64,000 nucleotides of DNA, taken from NCBI RefSeq assembly GCF_003086775.1, contig NZ_CP026001.1, positions 1,018,407-1,082,406 on the forward strand, read 5' to 3'. A program made the translations under genes and the position numbers. The DNA is from Stenotrophomonas sp. ZAC14D1_NAIMI4_1. Lineage in GTDB: Bacteria; Pseudomonadota; Gammaproteobacteria; Xanthomonadales; Xanthomonadaceae. A model generated the notes under the pieces. That model saw only the letters and a list, made by a program, of their open reading frames with translations. It ran no database searches and was not told the origin of the DNA. Within the stretch, counting starts at the first letter, position 1. Each line of letters starts with the position of its first letter. Below are positions 7,245-15,451 of the stretch, in pieces.

Positions 7245-10196
7245 TCAGAAGCGCTGCTGGTACTTCATGTAGATGAAGCGGCCGATGTCGTAGCCGCCGT
7301 AGTAGGAGAAGTTCGCGCTCGGCTGGGTGTACATGATCGGGCCGTACTTCTCGAACACGTTGTTCGCACCCAGCGATACCGTGGCATCCCACGGCAGGCT
7401 GTAGCGCACCTGCACATCGTGGAAGGTGGTCGAGCCGCGGCGGTTGTAGTTGCGCACGCCGCTGTACCACGGGGCCTGCTGGCCCGGGTGCGAGCATTCG
7501 TCGGCATGCAGGCGCGGGCTGAAGCACTGTTCCTTCACTGCCGAGTAGTAGCGCACGCCCCAGTTGATGCCGAAATTGCCACGCTCCCAGTCCAGCGACA
7601 GGTTGGAGCGGGTGCGGAAGCCGATCCCGCCTGCGCCGGCCAGGCCGTTGCCGGGTGTTGGCACCACGCCGGCGTCATTGGTGCTGCGTTCCAGCGACGA
7701 CACCACGTAGGTGCTCTTCCAGTCGGTGCGCAGGGTGCCCCAGTCGGTTTCCCAGCGATGGCTCAGTTCCAGGTCATAGCCTTGCGTTTCGCGGAAGCCG
7801 CTGTTGCGCACGCCGTACTTCAGCTGGTTGACGATGCCCAGCGCCGGGTCGCGGGTGAAGCCGGCGCAGCGCTCGGCGATGCCCAGTTCATAGCAGTCGC
7901 GCAGCATGTCGTTGGGATGGTCGGCCACGATGGTGTCGTCGATGCGGATCTTCCACCAGTCCAGCGCGATGTTCAGGCCGGGCGCGAAGCCCGGGCTCCA
8001 GACCACGCCCAGGGTGCGGCTGGTTGCGGTTTCCGGCTGCAGGTCGGGGTTGGAGCCATTGGTGAACGGCAGCGGGGTCTGGCCACTGCTGCTTTCAATG
8101 GGCACGTTGCCCTGGCCCAGCTGGCGGTAGCTGTCGGCATTGGCGATGTCGGCCGCGCAGCGCGCACGCACCTCCGGGCTGCTGGCCGCCGCGCCGTACA
8201 CGGTATCGCAGGGGTCGCGGAAGCCCGTGGTGAAGGTCTGCGAGCCGCCGCCATAGAGGTTGGCGATGGTGGGCGACCGGAAGCCCTGCGCCCAGGTGCC
8301 GCGCAGCAGGACCTGTTCGATCGGCCTCCAGGTGAAGCCGAACTTGCTGTTGAGGGTATCGCCGAAGGTGCTGTAGTCCGAATAGCGCGTGGCCGCGTTG
8401 ACGGTGAGTTCGTGCGCCGCGGGCAGGTCGCGCAGCAGCGGCACGCTCAGCTCCAGGTACGCTTCGTCCACGCGGTAGCCGCCGCCGGTCGGCCCTGCAG
8501 CGAGGTTGGTGGTGGCGCCGGTCTGGGCCAGCGGGTCGGGAATGAAACGGCCATCCTCGCGGCGGCTCTCCACACCCACGGCCATGCCGAGGTCGCCGGC
8601 CGGCAGGGCCAGCACGGTGCCACTCAACGTGGCGAACAGGTTGCGGCTGGTGGTGCGGCCGCGGCTGATCTCCTCGGGGAACAGCCAGTCCATCAGTGCC
8701 GGATTGCCGGTCAGGCCGTTGGGGTCGTGCTGGCCATAGGGCACCAGTGGGTTCCACGGTATGCAGCCTGCGATCGGCGCACCGGGTGTGCCGCATTCGA
8801 CCTTGCCGGTGGCAGCGTTGTAGAACGAAGGGCCGGTGGCGTCTTCGACGCGCTGTTTGTGCAGATTGCCGGTCGCGCGCTGGGTCAGTTCGCTGCGGTT
8901 GTACTGGTAGCCCGCTTCCCAGTCGAAGCCGTGCGCGCCCAGCTCGAAGCTGCCCTCGAAGGCGGCTACGCCCTGCCAGGTGGTGAGGTCGCTGACGCTC
9001 ACGCGCGGGACTTCCCAGAGGCGCCGGTTCCAGTTCACGTCGCTGGGAGCCTGGTAACCGTGGTGGCTGCCAAACGGATTGAACCAGCTGTCCTTCGACA
9101 TCGGGTTGATGCCCGCGGCGCCGGACTGGAACGGATAGCCGGCGATCTGCCGGGTCGTCTCGCGTCGGTTGTAGGCCAGCTGGGTGTTGAAGTGCAGCGA
9201 GTCGGTCAGCGCGACGCGGCCGTCGACGAAGATCGAGTCACGCTTGATCGGCGTCTGCACGTGCATCTGTTCGTTGCTGTTGCTGACATCGCCGGTGAAC
9301 GGTGTGTCGTCGCTCAGGTGGACGCTTCCGGGGCCACCCGGCGCCACGCCACGATCCAGCGAGTAGCTGCAGCCACGGCTGCTGCTGCAACCCGGGCCAT
9401 TGAAGCCGGTGATGCGGCCCCACTGGCCCACCGTGGTCCAGCCATCGGCAGGATGGCGGTCGGTGTTGGTGTAGGCGCTGAACCAGCGGTCGCGCGCCCA
9501 GACGCCTTTCTCCTCGACGTGTTCGGCAGCGAAGCTGATCGAGGCGCGGTCGTTGGACCAGCCGCCCACCACGTCGTACTGCGTGCGGGCACCATCGCCC
9601 TGGCTGTACTGGCCCTGGTAGACGCTGGCGCTGATGCCTTCGACGTTGCGGCGGGTGATGATGTTGACCACGCCGGCCATCGCATCGGACCCGTAGATGG
9701 CCGATGCGCCATCCTTGAGCACTTCCATGCGTTCGACGGCGGCGGCGGGCAGGGTGGAAATGTCCTGCAGGCCGCCGGTGGTCATGCCCATGCGCTTGCC
9801 GTTGACCAGCACCAGGGTGCGCTGCGCGCCCAGCCCGCGCATGTCCACGAAGCTGCCGCCGGCCGACTCGCCCGCTGACAACGGGCTGGCGCGGCTGGCG
9901 GCGGGGCTGCCCATCGCGGTCAGGTTCTGCAGGATATCGGCCACCGAGTTGAAGCCCTGCCGTTCGATGTCGGCGCGGCTGATGGTCAATACGGGCTGTG
10001 CGGTTTCCAGATCGACCTGGCGGATGCGCGAACCGGTGATCTCGATGCGGTCCAGCGTGGTCGGGGCGGTGGAATTCTGGGCCAGTCCGGCCGTGGCGGC
10101 GGAATCCTGCGCCAGTGCGGGCAGGGCGGCCGCGGTGCCGGCGGTGGCCAGCGCGCAGCGGATCGCCCAACCCAACGGGGAGGTGCTCGGCGTCAT
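7245..10196 (-). CDS. TonB-dependent outer membrane receptor (copy 1)
   Basis: 983 residues from ATG 10196. A signal peptide ending ALPALAQ is followed by the plug domain beginning TTLDRIEITGSRIRQVD and containing DILQNLTAMGSPA and VLVNGKRMGM; the rest is the beta-barrel, ending YMKYQQRF with the C-terminal Phe expected for BAM recognition. Such receptors import scarce ligands (siderophores, vitamins, glycans) with TonB-ExbBD energy. The ligand cannot be assigned: no degradative or siderophore genes are adjacent. It is a close paralogue of the gene at 10523-13441, colinear over its length. The leader carries an AGAGAG purine run instead of a strong Shine-Dalgarno, as in the paralogue. Confidence 0.93.
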   Translation of the reverse strand: MTPSTSPLGWAIRCALATAGTAAALPALAQDSAATAGLAQNSTAPTTLDRIEITGSRIRQVDLETAQPVLTISRADIERQGFNSVADILQNLTAMGSPAASRASPLSAGESAGGSFVDMRGLGAQRTLVLVNGKRMGMTTGGLQDISTLPAAAVERMEVLKDGASAIYGSDAMAGVVNIITRRNVEGISASVYQGQYSQGDGARTQYDVVGGWSNDRASISFAAEHVEEKGVWARDRWFSAYTNTDRHPADGWTTVGQWGRITGFNGPGCSSSRGCSYSLDRGVAPGGPGSVHLSDDTPFTGDVSNSNEQMHVQTPIKRDSIFVDGRVALTDSLHFNTQLAYNRRETTRQIAGYPFQSGAAGINPMSKDSWFNPFGSHHGYQAPSDVNWNRRLWEVPRVSVSDLTTWQGVAAFEGSFELGAHGFDWEAGYQYNRSELTQRATGNLHKQRVEDATGPSFYNAATGKVECGTPGAPIAGCIPWNPLVPYGQHDPNGLTGNPALMDWLFPEEISRGRTTSRNLFATLSGTVLALPAGDLGMAVGVESRREDGRFIPDPLAQTGATTNLAAGPTGGGYRVDEAYLELSVPLLRDLPAAHELTVNAATRYSDYSTFGDTLNSKFGFTWRPIEQVLLRGTWAQGFRSPTIANLYGGGSQTFTTGFRDPCDTVYGAAASSPEVRARCAADIANADSYRQLGQGNVPIESSSGQTPLPFTNGSNPDLQPETATSRTLGVVWSPGFAPGLNIALDWWKIRIDDTIVADHPNDMLRDCYELGIAERCAGFTRDPALGIVNQLKYGVRNSGFRETQGYDLELSHRWETDWGTLRTDWKSTYVVSSLERSTNDAGVVPTPGNGLAGAGGIGFRTRSNLSLDWERGNFGINWGVRYYSAVKEQCFSPRLHADECSHPGQQAPWYSGVRNYNRRGSTTFHDVQVRYSLPWDATVSLGANNVFEKYGPIMYTQPSANFSYYGGYDIGRFIYMKYQQRF

Positions 10197-10522
10197 GCGG
10201 TTTCTCTCTCTGATGTGCGGAAACGGACGCCCGAAGCGCGGGCTTGTCCGGCCGCCACGACGTTCATCGCGACGGCACGCCACTAACGCGCAGCGTTCAA
10301 ATTCCGTAAAGGCAGAAAGCGACCGGTGGCTGCATCGGCGCTGTCGTATTCCGCGTTACCTGCGGAGGTTCAAGAACTTGTGTGCGTTGCGGTGCAGAAC
10401 GAGAGAGCGCCGGAAGACGCCACGCCATCGCCTTGGCGCGGCCGCCTTCTGTTCATTAGCGACAAAAAAAACCACGGCCCCGAAGGGCCGTGGTTGTTCA
10501 ACAGATGCGGCGGCGCGATGGA
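10197..10522. other. Intergenic region between the two receptor genes
   Basis: 326 bases without a supported gene. It holds the leader of receptor 1 (purine-rich run just upstream of its ATG), then about 200 bases with no recognised element, and the terminator of receptor 2 at 10462-10494. Confidence 0.6.
10462..10494 (-). terminator. Rho-independent terminator of TonB receptor 2
   Basis: Ten-base perfect stem ACCACGGCCC/GGGCCGTGGT with CGAA loop at 10471-10494, followed on the minus strand by a run of eight T (A-run at 10464-10471). It lies about 30 bases below the receptor stop. Confidence 0.9.
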
Positions 10523-13441
10523 TCAGAAGCGCTGCTGGTACTTCATGTACACAAAGCGGCCGATGTCGTAGCCACCGTAGTAGGAGAACACCGAGTTCGG
10601 CTTGCTGTACATGTTCGGGCCGTACTTCTCGAACACATTGTTGGCACCGACCGAAACGGTGGCATCCCACGGCAGGTTGTAACGGAACTGCACGTCGTGG
10701 AAGGTGACCGAGCCGCGCTCGTTGTAGTTGCGCGAACCCGGGTACCAGGGGGCGCGCACGCCCGGATCGGAGCATTCGTCTGCGTGCTTGCCCACATCCA
10801 GGCACTGTTCCTTCACGCCGGAGTAGTAACGCGCGGTCCAGCTGATACCGAAGTCGCCCAGATCCCAGCCCAAGGTCAGGTTCGAGCGGACGCGGAAACC
10901 GCTGACGCTGTTGGTGGCGATGCCGTTGATCGGCGTCGGCACCACTTTGCCGTCGTTGGTCGAGCGGAATACGTTGGAGCTGACGTAGGTGGTCGACCAG
11001 TTGGTGGAGAAGGTACCCATCGAGTCGGTTGCCAGACGATGGGTCAGGTCCATGTCGTAACCTTCGGTTTCCAGGAAACCGGCGTTGCGATTGCCGTAGG
11101 TCAGCTTGTTGACGATGCCCAGCGCCGGATCACGAGTGAACTGCAGGCAGCGGGCGTCGATGCCCTGCTCGTAGCAGTCGATCAGGATCTGGTTCGGGCT
11201 GTCGGCGATGATGGTGTTGTCGATGCGGATCTTCCACCAGTCCAGCGAGACGTTGAAGTTCTGGATGAACTGCGGGCTCCACACAACGCCCAGCGTCTTG
11301 CTCTTGGAGGTCTCCGGCTGGAGGTTCGGGTTCGAGCCGTTGGTGAACGGCACCGGCGTCTGGTCAGTGCTGCTGGTGATCGGTACCAGGCCCTGCTTCA
11401 GCTGGCGGTAGGTATCGGCGTTGGCGATGTCGCGAGCGCAACGTGCGCGTACTGCTGCGCTGTCCTTGGACGGGCCGTAGACGGTATCGCAGGGATCGGC
11501 GTAGCCGGTGGTGAAGGTTTCCGAACCGCCGCCGTACAGATCGTTGATGGTCGGGGCGCGGAAGCCCTCCGCCCAGGTGCCGCGGATCAGCAGCTGGTCG
11601 ATCGGACGCCACTTGAAGCCGAACTTGCTGTTCAGCGTGTTGCCGAAGGTGTCGTAGTCGGAGAAGCGCGTGGCGGCGTTGAAGCTCAGTTCCTTGGCGC
11701 CCGGCAGGTCCGCCAGGACCGGGACGTTGAGCTCCAGGTAGGCTTCCTTCACCTTGTAACCGCCACCGGTCGGGCCAGCGGCCAGGTTGGTGGTGGCGCC
11801 GGTCTGGGCCAGCGCGTCGGGAATGAACTCACCGGTTTCCTTGCGGTTTTCCAGGCCGAACGCAAAGCCCAGGTCACCGGCCGGCAGAGTGACGATGCTG
11901 CCGGCGATGGAGGCGAAGAAGTTCTTGCCAACGGTCTTGCCGGTGGAATTCTCAGCCGGCATCAGGTAGTCGATCAGGGCCTGGTTGCCGGTCAGACCGT
12001 AAGGATCAACCACGCCTGCGGCGATCAGCGGATTCCAGACCATGCAGTTGGCGATCGGTGCAGCGGCAGTACCGCATTCGACCTTGCCGGTGGCCGCGTT
12101 GTAGTACGACGGGCCGACGGCATCCTTGACGCGCTGCTTGTGCAGGTTGCCGGTAGCGTGCTGGCGCAGCTCGTTCTTGTTGTACTGGTAGCCCACTTCC
12201 CAGTCGAAGTAGCGTTCGCCGATATCGAACGAGCCACCGAAGGCGGCCACGGCGCGATAGGTCTTCAGCGAGCTGTCGCTGACGCGCGGCACTTCCCAGG
12301 TGCGGTGGTTCCACGCCACGGCGGTCGGGGTGGCATAGTTGTGCTGGCTGCCGAACGGGTTGAAGTAGCTGTTGACCGACATCGCACCGATACCAGCGGT
12401 GGACGACTGCAGCGGATAGCCGGCGATCTGGCGGCTGGAATCACGCTTGTTGTAGCCCAGCTGCGTGCTGAAGTGGATCGAATCGGTGATGTTCACGCGG
12501 CCATCGACGAACACCGAGTCCCGCTTCAGCGGATAGTTCAGGTGCATCTGCTCGTTGGTGTTGCTGACGTCGCCGTCGGGGGCACTGGCGTTGGTGATGT
12601 GGTAGTTGGCCGGGTTCAGCGGATCGCTGCCGCGGTTGAGCGAGTAGCCACAACCTGCAGCGGCACAACCCGGGCCCTTCAGGCCGGTGATCTGGCCGTA
12701 CTGGCTGACCGTGGTCCAGGCTTCGGTCGGGTGGCGGTCGGTATTGCCGAAGGCGCTGAACCCGCGGTCCTTGGCCCACACGGCCTTTTCTTCGGAATGC
12801 TCCGCAGAAATGGTGATCGAGGCACGGTCGTTGGACCAACCGGCGACCACGTCGAAGCGGTCACGGGCGCCGTCACCCTGGCTGTACTGGCCGTGGTAGA
12901 CGTTGGCGGTCACGCCGTTTGCGTCATGGCGGGTAATGATGTTGACCACGCCGGCCATGGCGTCCGAACCGTAGATGGCCGAGGCGCCATCCTTCAGGAC
13001 TTCGATGCGCTCCACCGCCGACACCGGCAGGGTCGACACGTCCTGGTAGCCGGAGGTGCTGATGCCCAAGCGCTTGCCGTTGACCAGCACCAGGGTGCGC
13101 TGAGCGCCCAGGTTGCGCATGTCGATGTAGGTACCACCCGCATTTTCGCCCGCGCTGAGCACATTGGCGCGGCTGATCGCAGGGCTGCCCATGGCGGTGA
13201 CGTTCTGCAGGATGTCCGACACCGAGCTGAAGCCCTGGCGCTCGATATCGGTGCGCGAGATGGCCAGCACCGGGTTCGCGTTCTCCACGTCGACCTGGCG
13301 GATGCGCGAGCCAGTGATTTCGATGCGGTCCAGGGTCGTAGGGGCGCCGTCCTGGGCGAATGCAGGCAGCGCAATCGTTGCGGTGCCGACGATCAGGGCG
13401 TGGCGGATCGCCTTGCCCAGCACGGTGGTGCGTGAAGTCAT
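10523..13441 (-). CDS. TonB-dependent outer membrane receptor (copy 2)
   Basis: 972 residues from ATG 13441. Signal peptide ending ALPAFAQ, plug starting TTLDRIEITGSRIRQVD, with DILQNVTAMGSPA, IDMRNLGAQRTLVLVNGKR and a barrel ending YMKYQQRF. It shares long identical blocks with the receptor immediately downstream, so the pair arose by tandem duplication followed by divergence; most differences visible by eye lie in barrel loops. Each gene has its own terminator hairpin of the same design, so they probably form two transcription units. A GAGAGAGAGA tract precedes the ATG. Ligand unknown. Confidence 0.93.
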   Translation of the reverse strand: MTSRTTVLGKAIRHALIVGTATIALPAFAQDGAPTTLDRIEITGSRIRQVDVENANPVLAISRTDIERQGFSSVSDILQNVTAMGSPAISRANVLSAGENAGGTYIDMRNLGAQRTLVLVNGKRLGISTSGYQDVSTLPVSAVERIEVLKDGASAIYGSDAMAGVVNIITRHDANGVTANVYHGQYSQGDGARDRFDVVAGWSNDRASITISAEHSEEKAVWAKDRGFSAFGNTDRHPTEAWTTVSQYGQITGLKGPGCAAAGCGYSLNRGSDPLNPANYHITNASAPDGDVSNTNEQMHLNYPLKRDSVFVDGRVNITDSIHFSTQLGYNKRDSSRQIAGYPLQSSTAGIGAMSVNSYFNPFGSQHNYATPTAVAWNHRTWEVPRVSDSSLKTYRAVAAFGGSFDIGERYFDWEVGYQYNKNELRQHATGNLHKQRVKDAVGPSYYNAATGKVECGTAAAPIANCMVWNPLIAAGVVDPYGLTGNQALIDYLMPAENSTGKTVGKNFFASIAGSIVTLPAGDLGFAFGLENRKETGEFIPDALAQTGATTNLAAGPTGGGYKVKEAYLELNVPVLADLPGAKELSFNAATRFSDYDTFGNTLNSKFGFKWRPIDQLLIRGTWAEGFRAPTINDLYGGGSETFTTGYADPCDTVYGPSKDSAAVRARCARDIANADTYRQLKQGLVPITSSTDQTPVPFTNGSNPNLQPETSKSKTLGVVWSPQFIQNFNVSLDWWKIRIDNTIIADSPNQILIDCYEQGIDARCLQFTRDPALGIVNKLTYGNRNAGFLETEGYDMDLTHRLATDSMGTFSTNWSTTYVSSNVFRSTNDGKVVPTPINGIATNSVSGFRVRSNLTLGWDLGDFGISWTARYYSGVKEQCLDVGKHADECSDPGVRAPWYPGSRNYNERGSVTFHDVQFRYNLPWDATVSVGANNVFEKYGPNMYSKPNSVFSYYGGYDIGRFVYMKYQQRF

Positions 13442-13789
13442 CGCGTCTCTCTCTCTCAGAAGCTTCGGGTGCAGGGCCAAAGGAGCCCCGGCAAATGTCG
13501 GCTCGCATCAAAGCGATTGAGCCGACGACTTCGATTTATTCTCGTTCGTTAACCGGATGTAAAGGGCTTGCAGCAAAATATGTCGAAAGTTGTCGACTGA
13601 ATTTCATCTAAATTTAATAAAAGCAAGGCCTTAGCGTCACGGTGAAATGGCCAGATTCGGCACAGTGCCGGAGCCTGAACGCCCGTTCATTTTTTAGAAT
13701 GCGCAAACGCGCACGCGAAGACGGCCCCGTCAGGGGCCGTCGTCAGGGCAGGCAGCGGCAGCTGGCCGGGGGTCTCCCGGCAGCGCGGA
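13442..13789. other. AT-richer leader region of receptor 2 and end of ppx
   Basis: 348 bases without a gene. The first 180 bases are the leader of receptor 2; 13530-13625 is clearly more AT-rich than its surroundings and is the likely promoter and operator region on the minus strand, though no convincing -35/-10 pair stands out. The end near ppx carries the hairpin at 13720-13741. Confidence 0.55.
13720..13741 (-). terminator. Hairpin downstream of ppx
   Basis: Perfect stem GACGGCCCC/GGGGCCGTC with GTCA loop, about 50 bases below the ppx stop. The T-run is poor, so it may work with Rho or only protect the 3' end. Confidence 0.5.
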
Positions 13790-15316
13790 TCAGGCCACGA
13801 AGGGGCGGAACTGGATGCCCAGCCCGGCCAGGCCCTCGGTCTCGCCGATCAGGTCGGCGCGCAGCAGCGGCCGCGGGTCGATGAACGCCTGCGGCACGAT
13901 CAGCGACAGGCGGGTGTCGTCGGCGGTCAGTTCCAGCGCCGGCAGCGGCGCGTCTTCATGCGCGCGGTTGAGCAGCACGGCCAGCCGCAGCAGGGCGGTC
14001 AGGCGGCGCGCGGTCAGCAGCAGGCGCTCGGGCAGGGCATCGAAGGCCGACTTGCCCACGCTGCGCCGATGGCTGCGCACCAGTGCGGCCAGCATCTGCT
14101 GTTCCTGCCGCGAGAAACCGGCGATGTCGGAGTTCTCCAGCACATAGCTGCCGTGCACGTGGTAACCGCTGTGGGCGATCATCAGGCCCAGCTCGTGCAG
14201 GCGCGCGGCCCAGCCGAGCATGCGGGCATCGTCGGCATCCAGTTTCCAGCGCTCCTGCACCTGCTCCAGCAGGGACAGGGCGGTGTCCTGCACGCGGTCG
14301 GCCTGCACGGTGTCGATGCCATAGCGCTGGGTCAGCGCCGCCACCGACTCGTCGCGCGGGTCGTTCTCGCCGGCGCGGCCGACGATGTCATACAGGATGC
14401 CTTCGCGCATGGCTGCCTTGCTGACCAGCAGCTTCTCCAGGCCCAGGGCCTGGAAGGCGGCTTCCAGCACCAGGATGCCACCGGCGATGATCGGGCGGCG
14501 GTCGGCGGACAGGCCGGGCAGCACGATGTCGTCGATCTTCTTGGCCTTCAGCAGTTCGTCGCGCAGCTGCGGCAGGGCCTCGGCGGTGATCGCGCCCTTG
14601 CTCAGCTTCATCGTGGCGCAGATTTCGCTGATGGCCTTGTGCGTGCCGGATGAGCCAAGGGCTTCCTGCCAGCCCAGCGCGCGGTACTTGCTGGCAAACG
14701 GCTGGAACTCACGGCCGATCTCGGCCAGTGCGTCCTTCCAGCGCTTGCGGCTGAGCTTGCCGCCGGGGAAGAAGCGGCGCGTGCTGGCAATGCAGCCGGC
14801 CTGCAGGCTTTCGCGCTCCAGCGTCTGCATGCCCTTGCCGATGATGAATTCGGTGGAGCCGCCACCGATGTCGATCACCAGGCGGCGCTGGTCGGCCTTG
14901 GGCGGCTGTGCATGGGCCACGCCGAGGTAGATCAGTCGCGCTTCTTCACGGCCGCTGACCACTTCGATGGCGTGGCCCAGCGCGGTTTCAGCCGGCACCA
15001 GGAAGGATTGCGGCGAACGCAGCTGGCGCACGGTGTTGGTGGCCAGGGCGCGCACGCGGTGCGGGGGCACGTTGCGGATGCGCTGGCCGAAGCGGGCCAG
15101 GCATTCCAGCGCACGCTGCCGTGCGGCGGTGGACAGGCCGCCCTTGCCATCCAGGCCATCGGCCATGCGTACCGTTTCGCGCAGGCGGTCGATGACCCGC
15201 AACTGGCCGAGCGTGTAGCGCGCGATGACCATGTGGAAGCTGTTGGAGCCAAGGTCGATGGCGGCCAGCAGGTCGCCATCCTGCAATGCGGGCGGAGTCG
15301 TGGTGGTATGCGGCAT
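13790..15316 (-). CDS. ppx: Exopolyphosphatase (Ppx/GppA family)
   Basis: Releases phosphate from the ends of polyphosphate chains in the cytoplasm; related enzymes also hydrolyse pppGpp. 508 residues, matching the usual 500-515. The ASKHA-fold phosphate loops are visible: AAIDLGSNSFHMVIARY near residue 18 and VIDIGGGSTEFIIG near 150. The C-terminal half contains the HD-like helical domain. The ATG at 15316 has no clear Shine-Dalgarno, but no alternative in the conserved part precedes the first motif. It lies 135 bases downstream of ppk1 on the same strand, so synthesis and breakdown of polyphosphate are genetically linked. Confidence 0.95.
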   Translation of the reverse strand: MPHTTTTPPALQDGDLLAAIDLGSNSFHMVIARYTLGQLRVIDRLRETVRMADGLDGKGGLSTAARQRALECLARFGQRIRNVPPHRVRALATNTVRQLRSPQSFLVPAETALGHAIEVVSGREEARLIYLGVAHAQPPKADQRRLVIDIGGGSTEFIIGKGMQTLERESLQAGCIASTRRFFPGGKLSRKRWKDALAEIGREFQPFASKYRALGWQEALGSSGTHKAISEICATMKLSKGAITAEALPQLRDELLKAKKIDDIVLPGLSADRRPIIAGGILVLEAAFQALGLEKLLVSKAAMREGILYDIVGRAGENDPRDESVAALTQRYGIDTVQADRVQDTALSLLEQVQERWKLDADDARMLGWAARLHELGLMIAHSGYHVHGSYVLENSDIAGFSRQEQQMLAALVRSHRRSVGKSAFDALPERLLLTARRLTALLRLAVLLNRAHEDAPLPALELTADDTRLSLIVPQAFIDPRPLLRADLIGETEGLAGLGIQFRPFVA

Positions 15317-15386
15317 GGACGAATGTTAGCCGAAGGGGCGGTGTGCTCGTCACCGCATCGCCTTCACATTTTGTAGGGGGAGTGCG

Positions 15387-15440
15387 GTAGTGCCGGCCGC
15401 TGGCCGGCGACGATCGAGTCCCGACCAACGGTCGGGACCC
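15387..15440. repeat. SMAG palindromes between ppk1 and ppx
   Basis: A GTAG-headed copy at 15387-15409 (plus; arms GCCGGCC/GGCCGGC) and a related palindrome at 15416-15440 (arms GTCCCGACC/GGTCGGGAC). As stable hairpins inside a probable polycistronic region they could affect mRNA decay or read-through from ppk1 into ppx. Confidence 0.75.
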
Positions 15441-15451
15441 ACCGGGGCAGC

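Noticed and set aside
7419..13435. Very long plus-strand frames (819 and 981 codons) opposite the TonB receptors
   Set aside because: High-GC shadow frames; the minus strand has signal peptides, plug motifs and terminators, while the plus frames show no domain and are biased to A, V, G, R and H.
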